Shown piece by piece: positions 27,858 to 35,913 of a stretch of DNA of 64,000 nucleotides (position 1 is its first letter; every line of letters starts with the position of its first letter). The stretch covers positions 84,835 to 148,834 of the forward strand of contig JBBAOE010000005.1 of the NCBI GenBank assembly GCA_040401595.1, read 5' to 3'. A program made the translations under genes and the position numbers. Source of the DNA: RFPW01 sp040401595 (GTDB lineage: Bacteria > Pseudomonadota > Gammaproteobacteria > Burkholderiales > Burkholderiaceae_E). The notes below the pieces were generated by a model. That model searched no databases. It saw only the letters and a program-made list of their open reading frames with translations, and was not told where the DNA came from.

Positions 27858-28759
27858 GAATTCACCCCCTGCATATGATTCACCGGTGATGGGCCCGGGG
27901 GTAGCGATGGGTTGGTCGAACTGCCGGCTGACTGGCGGATCGAACCGATGTGGCTGCGAAGCTCATGAACGATCTCGGTGAACTGGGCCGTGTAGGTGAC
28001 TTCGAGGTCCCGGGGTCGCGGCAGTTCGATGTTGCGTTGAACCACGAAGCGACCCGGACTCTTGCTCATCACGTAAACGGTGTCCGCTAGAAATACGCTC
28101 TCGCGCAGGTCATGCGTCACCAGGATCACATTGAAGCGTTGCAGCGCGTGGAGGTCACGCAAGACACACCAGAGCTCCTCCCGGGTAAAGGCATCCAGCG
28201 CCCCGAACGGCTCATCGAGCAGCAGCATTTTGGGCTCATGGATCAGTGCCCGACAAATGCTCGCACGCTGCTGCATCCCCCCGGACAACTGCCAGGGGAA
28301 TTTATCCTCGTACCCAGCCAGTCCCACCGTCTTCAGCAGGGCCCTGGCCTTGTCTTCATATTCCCGGCGCCTGGTTCGAAAATTTGAACGAAATGGCTCA
28401 ACGATTTCGAGCGGTAGCAACACGTTCTGGACCGTGGTGCGCCAGGGCAACAGACTGGGTGCCTGGAACGCCATGCCACTGATCTTCAGAGGCCCGGTCA
28501 CGGGCTGACCACCGATCTGTATGGATCCCCGGCTGGGCATCTTCAGACCGGTGGTCAGTTTCATGAAGGTGGACTTGCCGCAACCCGATGGCCCTACGAT
28601 CGCGATGAACTCCCCCTCGGTGACCCGAAGCGAGATGTCCTCGACGGCGAAATGTCCCTGGGCGAGCAGATCGTCGTTGTAGGCAAGCCAGACGTTCTGA
28701 AAATCAACAAAAGGCGCCTCGCTGTGGCGGGGCTCTGAGACACGGGTGGCAGCGTTCAT
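27854..28759 (-). CDS. ABC transporter ATP-binding protein (SsuB/TauB type)
   Basis: The ATPase that drives the neighbouring permease, 301 aa. Walker A is GPSGCGKST, the Q-loop is in the FQAPSLLPWRTTVQNV stretch, the signature is LSGGMQQRA, Walker B is KMLLLDEPFGALD, and the switch His is in VTHDLRES. A 40-residue Ser/Pro-rich tail follows the core domain. The start is the ATG at 28759, 7 bases after the binding-protein stop. It belongs to the same family as taurine and sulfonate importers. Confidence 0.9.
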   Translation of the reverse strand: MNAATRVSEPRHSEAPFVDFQNVWLAYNDDLLAQGHFAVEDISLRVTEGEFIAIVGPSGCGKSTFMKLTTGLKMPSRGSIQIGGQPVTGPLKISGMAFQAPSLLPWRTTVQNVLLPLEIVEPFRSNFRTRRREYEDKARALLKTVGLAGYEDKFPWQLSGGMQQRASICRALIHEPKMLLLDEPFGALDAFTREELWCVLRDLHALQRFNVILVTHDLRESVFLADTVYVMSKSPGRFVVQRNIELPRPRDLEVTYTAQFTEIVHELRSHIGSIRQSAGSSTNPSLPPGPSPVNHMQGVNS

Positions 28760-28766
28760 CCGGGCA

Positions 28767-29807
28767 TTACTTCTTGGGCGGCGCTGGCAGAATATTCAGC
28801 TCGGCCTTGGAGGGCAGAAATGCGTCGGTCCAGACCTCTGTGGGATTGACCCGGCTCTTGGTCGCAAACACTTCAGAGACCTGGACGGCCATCTGGGTCA
28901 GGCGGGCCGGAACGATCACACCAAAGCCTTCGGCTCTGGCATCCGGGCTGGCGATCACCGCATCGATGGCCATGCGCAGCCGGCGCTTCTCAAGGTCGAC
29001 GTTGATGATGCCATCGCGCGCCTTGACGCTCTCGATGGAGGCATCCGGATCGGCCATGACGTCCTTGGCACCCTTCAAAAAAGCGCTCAGGAAGGCCTTG
29101 ATGGCCTGTGGATTTTCTTTAATCAGTTTCGGGCTGGCGATAATCACGTTACCGTAGAGTTTGACCCCGTATTGGGAGAACGGCATCACCACGATGTCTT
29201 CGGTCTTGACCCCTCTGGCTTCAAGATTCAGGAGCGACGTGAACGAAAAACCGGTGATCGCATCGACATCACCTCGTGCCAGCATGGTCTCGCGAAGCGG
29301 TGGATCCATCGTGACCCATTGAACGGCCCCGACGGAATTGGCGCTGGCAAAGATCGGGAAGCCACGCCTGCCTGCGTCAAAAACCGGAGCGCCGAGTTTC
29401 TTGCCGGCAAGATCACCAGGTTTGGAAATTCCGTTTTTCTTCAAGGTCAATACGGCTGCGGGGGTATTGTTGTAGACCATCATGACGGCCACAGGCTTGT
29501 TGGGCGCGTCCGCATTGTTGGCGTGAAACTCCATGAGCGCCGCCATGTCTGCGAACCCCATGTCATAGGCGCCCGAAGCGACCCGCGTGACCGTCCCACC
29601 GGAACCGTTACCGGCATCCACCGCCACATCCAACCCCGCCGCCTTGAAATACCCCTTGGCAACTGGCGTCAGAAACAAGGCTGCGGGACCCTCAAACCGC
29701 CAGTCAAGCTGAAACTTGATCGGTGTCTGCGCGCTGGCCGACACTGAAACAACAGCCGCCGAGATCCCGATCGCGACTGACCGCAACGCTTTAAAAATAC
29801 GCTTCAT
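28767..29807 (-). CDS. ABC transporter substrate-binding protein, NMT1/THI5 family
   Basis: A periplasmic binding protein of 346 aa. The Sec signal peptide (MKRIFKALRS... to SASA/Q) leads directly to TPIKFQLDWRFEGP, the start typical of NMT1/THI5-like domains. The family binds pyrimidine precursors, riboflavin, sulfonates and, in some proteobacteria, purine-related compounds. I start at the ATG at 29807, the only one followed by a signal peptide, because the frame to 29945 is not supported. A terminator-like hairpin ends just 12 bases before the ATG. The upstream gene on the same strand is the uraD-allC fusion, which makes a purine or ureide ligand the leading guess. Confidence 0.88.
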   Translation of the reverse strand: MKRIFKALRSVAIGISAAVVSVSASAQTPIKFQLDWRFEGPAALFLTPVAKGYFKAAGLDVAVDAGNGSGGTVTRVASGAYDMGFADMAALMEFHANNADAPNKPVAVMMVYNNTPAAVLTLKKNGISKPGDLAGKKLGAPVFDAGRRGFPIFASANSVGAVQWVTMDPPLRETMLARGDVDAITGFSFTSLLNLEARGVKTEDIVVMPFSQYGVKLYGNVIIASPKLIKENPQAIKAFLSAFLKGAKDVMADPDASIESVKARDGIINVDLEKRRLRMAIDAVIASPDARAEGFGVIVPARLTQMAVQVSEVFATKSRVNPTEVWTDAFLPSKAELNILPAPPKK

Positions 29808-29819
29808 CTGATATGTTCC

Positions 29820-29837
29820 AAAAAAGCCGAACTCGGC
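29820..29837 (-). promoter_or_regulatory. Intrinsic-terminator-like hairpin in the leader of the NMT1-type gene
   Basis: On the minus strand GCCGAGTTCGGC forms a 4-5 bp stem, extendable by G-U pairs, followed by six T's. The T-run ends only 12 bases before the ATG at 29807, leaving room for a weak GGA ribosome site but no promoter. Any transcript of the transporter must therefore read through this element, as expected for an attenuator or riboswitch expression platform. The alternative is a leaky terminator of the uraD-allC gene. Confidence 0.55.
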
Positions 29838-29979
29838 CCAACGATTGCGAAAGTCGAGCACAAGCAATTTGCATGCGAGAAAAATCTGGATGGATTTGAA
29901 TCGCGACAGCTTGCCCCGTCGCCCGTTTGCACCACGATGAAGCACGCGGAGATTCTCGCGACGGCATTCCAGATCGACA

Positions 29980-31919
29980 TCAATCTGAGTGTTCGGCTGC
30001 GAGCGTATTCAAAAAGCAGTCAAAGGCAAGCACACAAAGTTCTGCATCATGCTGCGTAATGGATTCGAGCGGGTTATGGCTGATACCACCGTTCTGACCG
30101 CGGACGAACAACATCGCCTGCGGCATGATTTCATGCAATTTCATTGCATCATGACCGGCACCGCTTGGCATTCGATACACCGGCAGTCCGAGGGCCGAGA
30201 TCGCCGTTTCCCAGCGCTGCTGAACGCCAGAATCGCTTGGCGCTGCTGCTACCCGCAAGGTTTCCTCCAGTGAATAGTCCAGTCCGCGGCGCGCGCAAAT
30301 GGATTCGACCCGCGCCAGCACATCGTCCACGCAGGCATCCCGCTGCGCATCGGTCGTCGCGCGGATATCCAGACTGAAGCGGCATTTCCCCGGCACGACG
30401 TTGATCGAACCGTTCGGCACTTCGAGCATCCCCATGGTGCCCACCACATCGGGAACCGCCGATGCACGTTGCTCCAGATAGAGGGCGAGTTCTGCCACCG
30501 CGCTCGCAGCATCACGGCGTCGGTTCATCGGCGTCGTGCCCGCGTGACTCGCCATCCCCCGGACCTCACCCAGCAGGCGAACACTGCCATTGATCGAAGT
30601 CACAACACCCAAGGGGAGATCAAGCTCATTGAGCACAGGACCTTGTTCGATATGCACTTCAACGAAACCGAGATAGCGCGATGGATCTCGTCGCAAGGCC
30701 TCGATCTGGTCAAGCGCTAAACCAGCCTCGATNNNNNNNNNNNNNNNNNNNNNNNNNNNNNNNNNNNNNNNNNNNNNNNNNNNNNNNNNNNNNNNNNNNN
30801 NNNNNNNNNNNNNNNNNNNNNNNNNNNNNNNNGCGATGGATCTCGTCGCAAGGCCTCGATCTGGTCAAGCGCTAAACCAGCCTCGATCATCGCCTCTCGC
30901 ATCGTCACGCCACCTGCGTCACGCTGATCCAGCCAGGCTGGATTGAACTGTCCGGTCAATGCGCCGGAACCCAGAAAGGTTGCTTTGTAGCGCTGCCCTT
31001 CTTCTTCGGAAAACGCGACCACTTCGAGATCGAATGGCAGGCGTCGCTTTTGACGAGAAAGCGACTGCACGCAGAGCATGGGCACCAGAATCCCGAGCCG
31101 CCCATCGTATTTTCCGCCGTTACGAACGGTGTCGTAATGGCTCCCCGTCATCAGTCGCCGAGTCCCAGTCGACGACGCTGCAGCGAAGTAGATCCCGACC
31201 ACGTTACCGACCGCATCGATCTCGACCGAATCGAAGCCGCAGTCGTCCCGCATCCAGTCCACGAGCTGGCGAGCGCACGCGCGGTGCGCCTGCGTCAGGT
31301 AGGTCACGGTCAGTTCGCCGCGCTCGGCGTAGCCAGGGTCCCGATACTGGGCCAGGGTTTCGGCCCATTCCCAGACCTGGTTCCCCAGGGCCGGTTGGAC
31401 ACCAAGTTTTTCATCAAGCCGGATTTCAGCGATGCGGTGGATATTGCGCAGACACTCTGCAAACTCGTAATCCGCGGGATGCGCCAAGCGCCGGGCGAAG
31501 GTGTCGATAATCGCCTGCCGGCCAAGACCCAGGCCCCGGGGGCCTCGAACCGCAAGAATGAAGGGCCAGCCGAATCGGGCGTTGTACCGCGTGTTGAGCG
31601 ACTGGATCTGTTCGAACTCCTGCGGGCTGCAATCGGTCAAGCCCGCGGTGCGCTGCTCATGGCTCGACTCTGCCGTCAGCGTCTCGGCCACCATCGCTTT
31701 ACCGGCGAGTTCAGGATGTGCGCGCACCAGTTCCAGTTGCTGCGACGGATCGGCCTGCCGTACGGCCTGCACCAGCGCCTGCTTTAGTTGGGCCAGGCTC
31801 GAGAAGGGACGATGCGCCCAGGCGCGCTCGGCGACCCAGGGGGAATGCTCATAGGTACCGTCCAGCAGGCGCATGAAATCATCCTGCGTGCTGGCATTGA
31901 GTTGATCCAGGGTGATCAT
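29980..31919 (-). CDS. uraD-allC: OHCU decarboxylase / allantoate amidohydrolase fusion (spans the N gap)
   Basis: The N-terminal domain (residues 1 to about 170) is a 2-oxo-4-hydroxy-4-carboxy-5-ureidoimidazoline decarboxylase, with catalytic His68 in RAHPELAGK and the LNTRYNARFGWPFILAVRG block. From about residue 178 on, it is an M20-type allantoate amidohydrolase, with metal ligands in GSHYDT (259-264), GKYDG and EEEGQRY, then HIEQGP and ISHNP towards the C-terminus. The 100-N gap interrupts the frame, but merging the 55-bp repeat on its two sides (removing 155 bases) joins both parts into one frame of 594 aa, reading through ALRRDPSRYLGF. The fusion couples S-allantoin formation to allantoate breakdown, with PuuE (overlapping by 4 bases upstream) supplying the step between. 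Confidence 0.88.
30678..30887. repeat. 55-bp identical flanks of the N gap (contig-end overlap)
   Basis: Bases 30678-30732 and 30833-30887 are identical over 55 bases, abutting the gap on each side. Collapsing them restores one uninterrupted reading frame, so this is an unmerged contig overlap and not a biological duplication. Confidence 0.92.
30733..30832. other. Assembly gap of exactly 100 N
   Basis: A run of 100 unresolved bases, a standard scaffold placeholder length. It lies inside the allantoate amidohydrolase domain. Confidence 0.98.
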
Positions 31920-32881
31920 GTCCGCTCCCAGATGAACGCGGTTGACGGATCAAAGGGATGCGTTGCCTTCCAATGCCTCGCGATATCAATCCGTCGGGTC
32001 ACCCAGACGCGATCATGCGCCTCCAGATGATCGAGAAATCGCTGCAATGCCCGCATCCGGCCTGGACGGCCCAACAGCCGGCAATGCATGCCGATGCTCA
32101 TCATCGCCGGGCGCTCGGCACCCTCCGCATAGAGCACATCAAAGCTATCGCGCAGGTACTGGAAAAACTCGTCCCCATGCGAGTACCCCTGCGGCATCGC
32201 AAACCGCATGTCATTGGCATCCAGGGTGTACGGCACGACCAGATGCGGTGCCAGGCTGTGGTCGCTCTTGCGCACCTGAAGCCAGAACGGCAACTCATCG
32301 CCATAGTAATCGCTGTCGTATTCGAAGCCGCCGTGATCAGCGACCAGACGGCGCGTGTTCGGACTGTCGCGTCCGGTGTACCAGCCCAGCCCGTGGATCG
32401 GGTGATCCGCTCCGACCAGGCGCGAGAATGCGGCGATCGCCTGCGTCATATGTTCGCGCTCAGCCGCTTCGTCCATCGACTGATAATGAATCCAACGCCA
32501 GCCGTGACTCGCGATTTCATGGCCCAGTTCGACAAATGCCGCTGTGACCTCGGGACAGCGTTCAAGCGCCATGGTCACGCCAAACACGGTCAACGGCAAC
32601 GAGCGGCGTTCGAATTCGCGCAGGATTCGCCAGACGCCCACCCGTGAGCCAAATTCATAGATGCTGTCCATACTCAGATGGCGCGCCGCAAAGGCGGGGG
32701 GATTGAAGAGTTCCGAGAGAAACTGTTCGCTACCCGGATCCCCGTGGAGAACTGAGTTCTCGCCGCCCTCCTCGTAATTCAACACGAACTGAACCGCTAC
32801 GCGCGCCCCGCCTGGCCACTGTGCATCCGGGACCTGGCGGCCATAGCCCTTGAGATCTCGGGGATATTTCAGGTTCATCAT
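31916..32881 (-). CDS. puuE: Allantoinase PuuE (polysaccharide-deacetylase fold)
   Basis: Hydrolyses S-allantoin to allantoate in the cytosol. The 321-aa protein belongs to the carbohydrate-esterase-4-like PuuE family and is unrelated to the metal amidohydrolase AllB. Diagnostic stretches are NYEEGGENSVLHGD, FGVTMALERCPE, GHEIASHGWRWIHYQ (metal-binding His) and GWYTGRDSPNTRRL. The stop overlaps the start of the uraD-allC fusion as ATGA, so the three activities are translated together. It diverges from uraH across 134 bases with repeats. Confidence 0.95.
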   Translation of the reverse strand: MMNLKYPRDLKGYGRQVPDAQWPGGARVAVQFVLNYEEGGENSVLHGDPGSEQFLSELFNPPAFAARHLSMDSIYEFGSRVGVWRILREFERRSLPLTVFGVTMALERCPEVTAAFVELGHEIASHGWRWIHYQSMDEAAEREHMTQAIAAFSRLVGADHPIHGLGWYTGRDSPNTRRLVADHGGFEYDSDYYGDELPFWLQVRKSDHSLAPHLVVPYTLDANDMRFAMPQGYSHGDEFFQYLRDSFDVLYAEGAERPAMMSIGMHCRLLGRPGRMRALQRFLDHLEAHDRVWVTRRIDIARHWKATHPFDPSTAFIWERT

Positions 32882-32960
32882 GACTACTGTAACAAGTTGA
32901 CCTTGCGACCAAACGGGCCAAAGAGGGTTTTAGTTGGCATCGACGCGTCCTGCGTCATTC

Positions 32961-32995
32961 GTGAGTAATAATCAACTCACCGAATCAACTCACCG
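32961..32995. promoter_or_regulatory. Direct and inverted repeats in the puuE/uraH divergent promoter region
   Basis: A 13-bp unit AATCAACTCACCG occurs twice in perfect tandem (32970-32995). GTGAGT at 32961-32966 is an inverted copy of the ACTCAC inside each unit. The region lies 20 bases from uraH and 80 from puuE, so it is a good candidate operator for the purine regulator. No regulator gene is next to it. Confidence 0.5.
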
Positions 32996-33015
32996 TATCC
33001 TAATCTAGCCAACCC

Positions 33016-33459
33016 ATGGGCCATCTCAGCACCCACGTTCTCGATACCGCCCATGGCTGCCCAGCCGCCGGGATGAACGTGCGTCTCGAGCGCATTTCCG
33101 GATCAAACGCACCGGTCAGCAGCGCCGCAATCGTCAGCGCAGGCGCAGACGCACCACCGAGCGGCGGTCCGATGGGCAGTGCCGGTGGCCATGCACTCGG
33201 GCCACTCAAGTCCTTAACTTTGAACAAGGACGGGCGGAATGACGGAGGTCCCTTGCTGAGTGCCGGTGAAATGGCGGTGGGCCGCTATCGGCTCGTCTTT
33301 GCGGTCGGAGACTATTTTCGGACCCTGGGGATGACGCTGCCCGATCCAGCCTTCATCGACGAAGTGTCCATCGACTTTGGCATTGCCGACGCAGCGGGGC
33401 ATTACCACGTCCCGCTACTGGTGAGCCCCTGGAGCTACAGCACCTACCGCGGTTCCTAG
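33016..33459 (+). CDS. uraH: 5-hydroxyisourate hydrolase with an internal insertion
   Basis: Hydrolyses 5-hydroxyisourate, the product of urate oxidase, to OHCU. It is a transthyretin-like protein with the N-terminal motif HLSTHVLDTAHG, the catalytic Arg stretch NKDGRNDG and the C-terminal signature YRGS. It is 147 aa against the family's usual 110-120. The surplus is an Ala/Gly/Ser/Pro-rich segment of about 30 residues (about 28-60) between the first strands. I see no clear Shine-Dalgarno before the ATG at 33016. The urate oxidase gene follows after 12 bases with an AGGAGG site. Confidence 0.93.
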   Translation: MGHLSTHVLDTAHGCPAAGMNVRLERISGSNAPVSSAAIVSAGADAPPSGGPMGSAGGHALGPLKSLTLNKDGRNDGGPLLSAGEMAVGRYRLVFAVGDYFRTLGMTLPDPAFIDEVSIDFGIADAAGHYHVPLLVSPWSYSTYRGS

Positions 33460-33471
33460 GAGGCACAGCGC

Positions 33472-34701
33472 ATGGACGCCTATCTGCTCGATTGGGTCAA
33501 CCTGCTGCTGCGCTGGGCGCATGTCATCACGGCCGTGGCCTGGATTGGCGCCTCGTTCTATTTCGTCATGCTCGACAACAGTCTGAGCAAGCCCACCAGC
33601 CAGGATCTCAAGAACAAAGGGGTTGATGGCGAACTCTGGGCGGTCCATGGTGGCGGCTTTTATCACTCGAACAAATACATGATGGCCCCGCGATGGTTGC
33701 CGCTGCCCGAGAACATGCACTGGTCGTACTGGGAAAGTTATTCGACCTGGTTAACTGGTTTCAGTCTGTTCGTGGTGCTGTATCTGTTCAATGCGGGTAC
33801 TTTTCTAATCGACAAAACCATCCATGACTGGTCAGCTGGCGCAGCCATTACCACCGCTCTGGGGTTTCTGGTGGCGTTCTGGTTGGTCTACGACCTGATC
33901 TGTCGTAGTTTGGGTTCGCGCAAGCACGGCGATCTCTGGGTTGGACTGCTCGTTTTTCTGACCGTCACGGTTGCATCCTGGGCAGCGTGCCAACTCTTTG
34001 CAGGACGCGCCGCCTTTTTGCTTGTGGGTGCCATGATCGCCACCGCGATGAGCGCCAACGTCTTTTTCTGGATCATCCCAGGACAAAGAACGGTCATCCA
34101 GCAGCTTCGCGCTGGCGAGGCAGTTGACCCGATCCATGGTCAGCGCGGCAAGCAGCGTAGCGTTCACAACACCTACTTCACCCTGCCAGTTCTGGTCGCG
34201 ATGCTGTCCAACCATTACGGCTGGCTCTATCAGGGGAGGCAGAACTGGCTCGTGCTGGTTCTTCTGATGGTCGCAGGCGCACTCATCCGACACAGCTTCG
34301 TTGCTCGTCACAAAGCCCATGTACTTGGCCATCGAACGCCCTGGGAGCAGGCGCTGGCCGGCGTCGTCATCCTAATTGGCATGGCGGTCTGGCTGGCACC
34401 GCCGCCTGCGCCGCAGGCGTCTTCCCCCTCGGGGGGCCAAGCCCAGGCCTCGGCAGCTCCGATCTCTTTTGTTCAAGTCAACGCCATCCTCGAACAACGC
34501 TGTGTGACCTGCCATAACGCGCAGGTTCAGAACAAGAATGTCGCGCTGCACACGCCGGAATTGATTCGTCAGCACGCCCAGAATATCTATCAGCAGGCGG
34601 TCGTTCTGAAAGTCATGCCGATGAACAATGCCACCCAGATCACGGACGCCGAGCGTGGAGAGATCCGGCGATGGTTTGAGCAGGGGGCGCCGACACAATG
34701 A
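33472..34701 (+). CDS. puuD: Membrane urate oxidase PuuD with C-terminal cytochrome c domain
   Basis: Oxidises urate to 5-hydroxyisourate at the inner membrane. The N-terminal 290 residues are the PuuD membrane domain with about eight helices (WAHVITAVAWIGASFYFVML, WGAxHGGGFYH-like stretch, WLPLPENMHW). An Ala/Pro/Ser linker leads to a periplasmic cytochrome c domain with haem site CVTCH near residue 344. Unlike cofactor-free uricase, this type can pass electrons to the respiratory chain. It is 409 aa, complete, and starts after AGGAGG. It follows uraH directly, pairing consecutive pathway steps. Confidence 0.95.
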   Translation: MDAYLLDWVNLLLRWAHVITAVAWIGASFYFVMLDNSLSKPTSQDLKNKGVDGELWAVHGGGFYHSNKYMMAPRWLPLPENMHWSYWESYSTWLTGFSLFVVLYLFNAGTFLIDKTIHDWSAGAAITTALGFLVAFWLVYDLICRSLGSRKHGDLWVGLLVFLTVTVASWAACQLFAGRAAFLLVGAMIATAMSANVFFWIIPGQRTVIQQLRAGEAVDPIHGQRGKQRSVHNTYFTLPVLVAMLSNHYGWLYQGRQNWLVLVLLMVAGALIRHSFVARHKAHVLGHRTPWEQALAGVVILIGMAVWLAPPPAPQASSPSGGQAQASAAPISFVQVNAILEQRCVTCHNAQVQNKNVALHTPELIRQHAQNIYQQAVVLKVMPMNNATQITDAERGEIRRWFEQGAPTQ

Positions 34702-34762
34702 TCAACGACCTCCCGATCCCAGCAAGCGAGCGAACATTTTTCTGGCCTTTGGGGCGCTCTCC

Positions 34763-34827
34763 GGATGATCATCCCTCATTGCGCGATTTGAATCTTCTTG
34801 AACCCTGACCGGATGGCTTTCATCCGG
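34763..34827 (+). promoter_or_regulatory. Palindrome and hairpin upstream of the formamidase gene
   Basis: The 137-base gap after puuD holds a perfect 12-bp palindrome GGATGATCATCC (34763-34774). Further on is a 7-bp stem CCGGATG/CATCCGG with loop GCTTT (34809-34827), ending 26 bases before the start codon. No T-run follows the hairpin. It may be an operator plus leader hairpin, or a puuD terminator. Confidence 0.4.
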
Positions 34828-34853
34828 ACCGAACTTCGTTGCAGGAGATACCC

Positions 34854-35846
34854 ATGAGCTGGCTTCCGGAATCCATCATGCACAGGCGCGGGATCGCCCG
34901 CGGGCAGGTAGGCCGTACCCACGAACTGACTGAAGAGCTTCAAGGGACGTTTCACTACACGATCGGTCCCTACTCGCAGCCCGTGCTGCAGATCGCGCCG
35001 GGTGACCGAGTCATCGTTGATACCCGCGATGCCTTTGACGGCCACATTGTGACCGAGCAGGACCTGCCGAGCGCCAAGCTGCGCGTGCCGTTCCTCAACC
35101 CGCAAAACGGCCCGATCATGATTGAAGGCGCCGAAAAGGGCGATGTCGTCGCGGTCCACATTGAATCGATGCTGCCGCGTGGCAGTAATCCGCGCGGCAC
35201 CTGTTGCCTGATTCCGCGGTTTGGTGCGCTTACGGGCACCGATATGACGGCACTCTTGAACGAGCCCTTACCCGAAATCACCCGCAAGATCGATCTCGAT
35301 GAACAGGGCGTTTACTGGAGCGCCCGCGTCAAGCTGCCGTACCGGCCCCATATCGGTACGCTTAGCCTCTCGCCCGAGATCGATTCAATCAACTCGCTCA
35401 CGCCAGACAATCATGGCGGAAACATGGACGTACCCGACATGGGGCCGGGTAGCGTCACCTACCTGCCGGTTCGCTCACCGGGCGCACGCTTGTTCATTGG
35501 CGACGCCCATGCCTGTCAGGGCGACGGCGAAGTCTGTGGGACGGCGGTCGAGTACGCAAGCCGAACCACCATTCATGTCGATCTCATCAAGAGCTGGCAG
35601 ATCGACTGGCCACGGTTGGAAACCGAATCGCAGATCATGTGTATCGGTAGTGCCCGGCCGCTGGAAGATGCGACCCGGATCGCTTACCACGAACTCGTCA
35701 ACTGGATGGCCCGGGAGTATGGCTACGACAAGTGGGACGCTTATATGATGCTCAGTCAATGCGGCAAGGTCCGGCTGGGGAACTTCGTTGACCCCAAATA
35801 TTCCGTCGCCGCCGGCGTTGAAAAAAAGTATCTGGCGATGCCTTGA
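34854..35846 (+). CDS. Acetamidase/formamidase family amidohydrolase
   Basis: A cytosolic hydrolase of short-chain amides, 330 aa, in the FmdA/AmdA family. Recognisable blocks are the TIGPYSQPVL and PGDRVIVDTRDAFDGH region, the NPQNGPI segment, and GDAHACQGDGEVCGTAVE, which is diagnostic. The ATG at 34854 follows AGGAGA; the in-frame ATG at 34839 lies upstream of that site. Placement inside a purine oxidation cluster suggests a role in ureide or formamide nitrogen recovery, but no known step in the allantoin route needs a formamidase, so the substrate is open. Confidence 0.88.
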   Translation: MSWLPESIMHRRGIARGQVGRTHELTEELQGTFHYTIGPYSQPVLQIAPGDRVIVDTRDAFDGHIVTEQDLPSAKLRVPFLNPQNGPIMIEGAEKGDVVAVHIESMLPRGSNPRGTCCLIPRFGALTGTDMTALLNEPLPEITRKIDLDEQGVYWSARVKLPYRPHIGTLSLSPEIDSINSLTPDNHGGNMDVPDMGPGSVTYLPVRSPGARLFIGDAHACQGDGEVCGTAVEYASRTTIHVDLIKSWQIDWPRLETESQIMCIGSARPLEDATRIAYHELVNWMAREYGYDKWDAYMMLSQCGKVRLGNFVDPKYSVAAGVEKKYLAMP

Positions 35847-35913
35847 GCAAGGTTCGCGTCTTCACCACTATTCAAAACTCTCTACACATCACCCAACCGG
35901 CTGAGGAGTCATC

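Noticed and set aside
28746..29747. Plus-strand ORF of 333 codons opposite the NMT1-type gene
   Set aside because: It is the antisense shadow of a clear binding-protein gene with a signal peptide.
30681..30875. ORF running through the N gap on the plus strand
   Set aside because: It is made of two copies of the contig-end overlap with unknown codons between, antisense to the uraD-allC fusion.
30678..30887. 55-bp direct repeat as an attachment site or mobile-element duplication
   Set aside because: The copies flank only N bases, and merging them restores one gene, so it is an assembly artefact.
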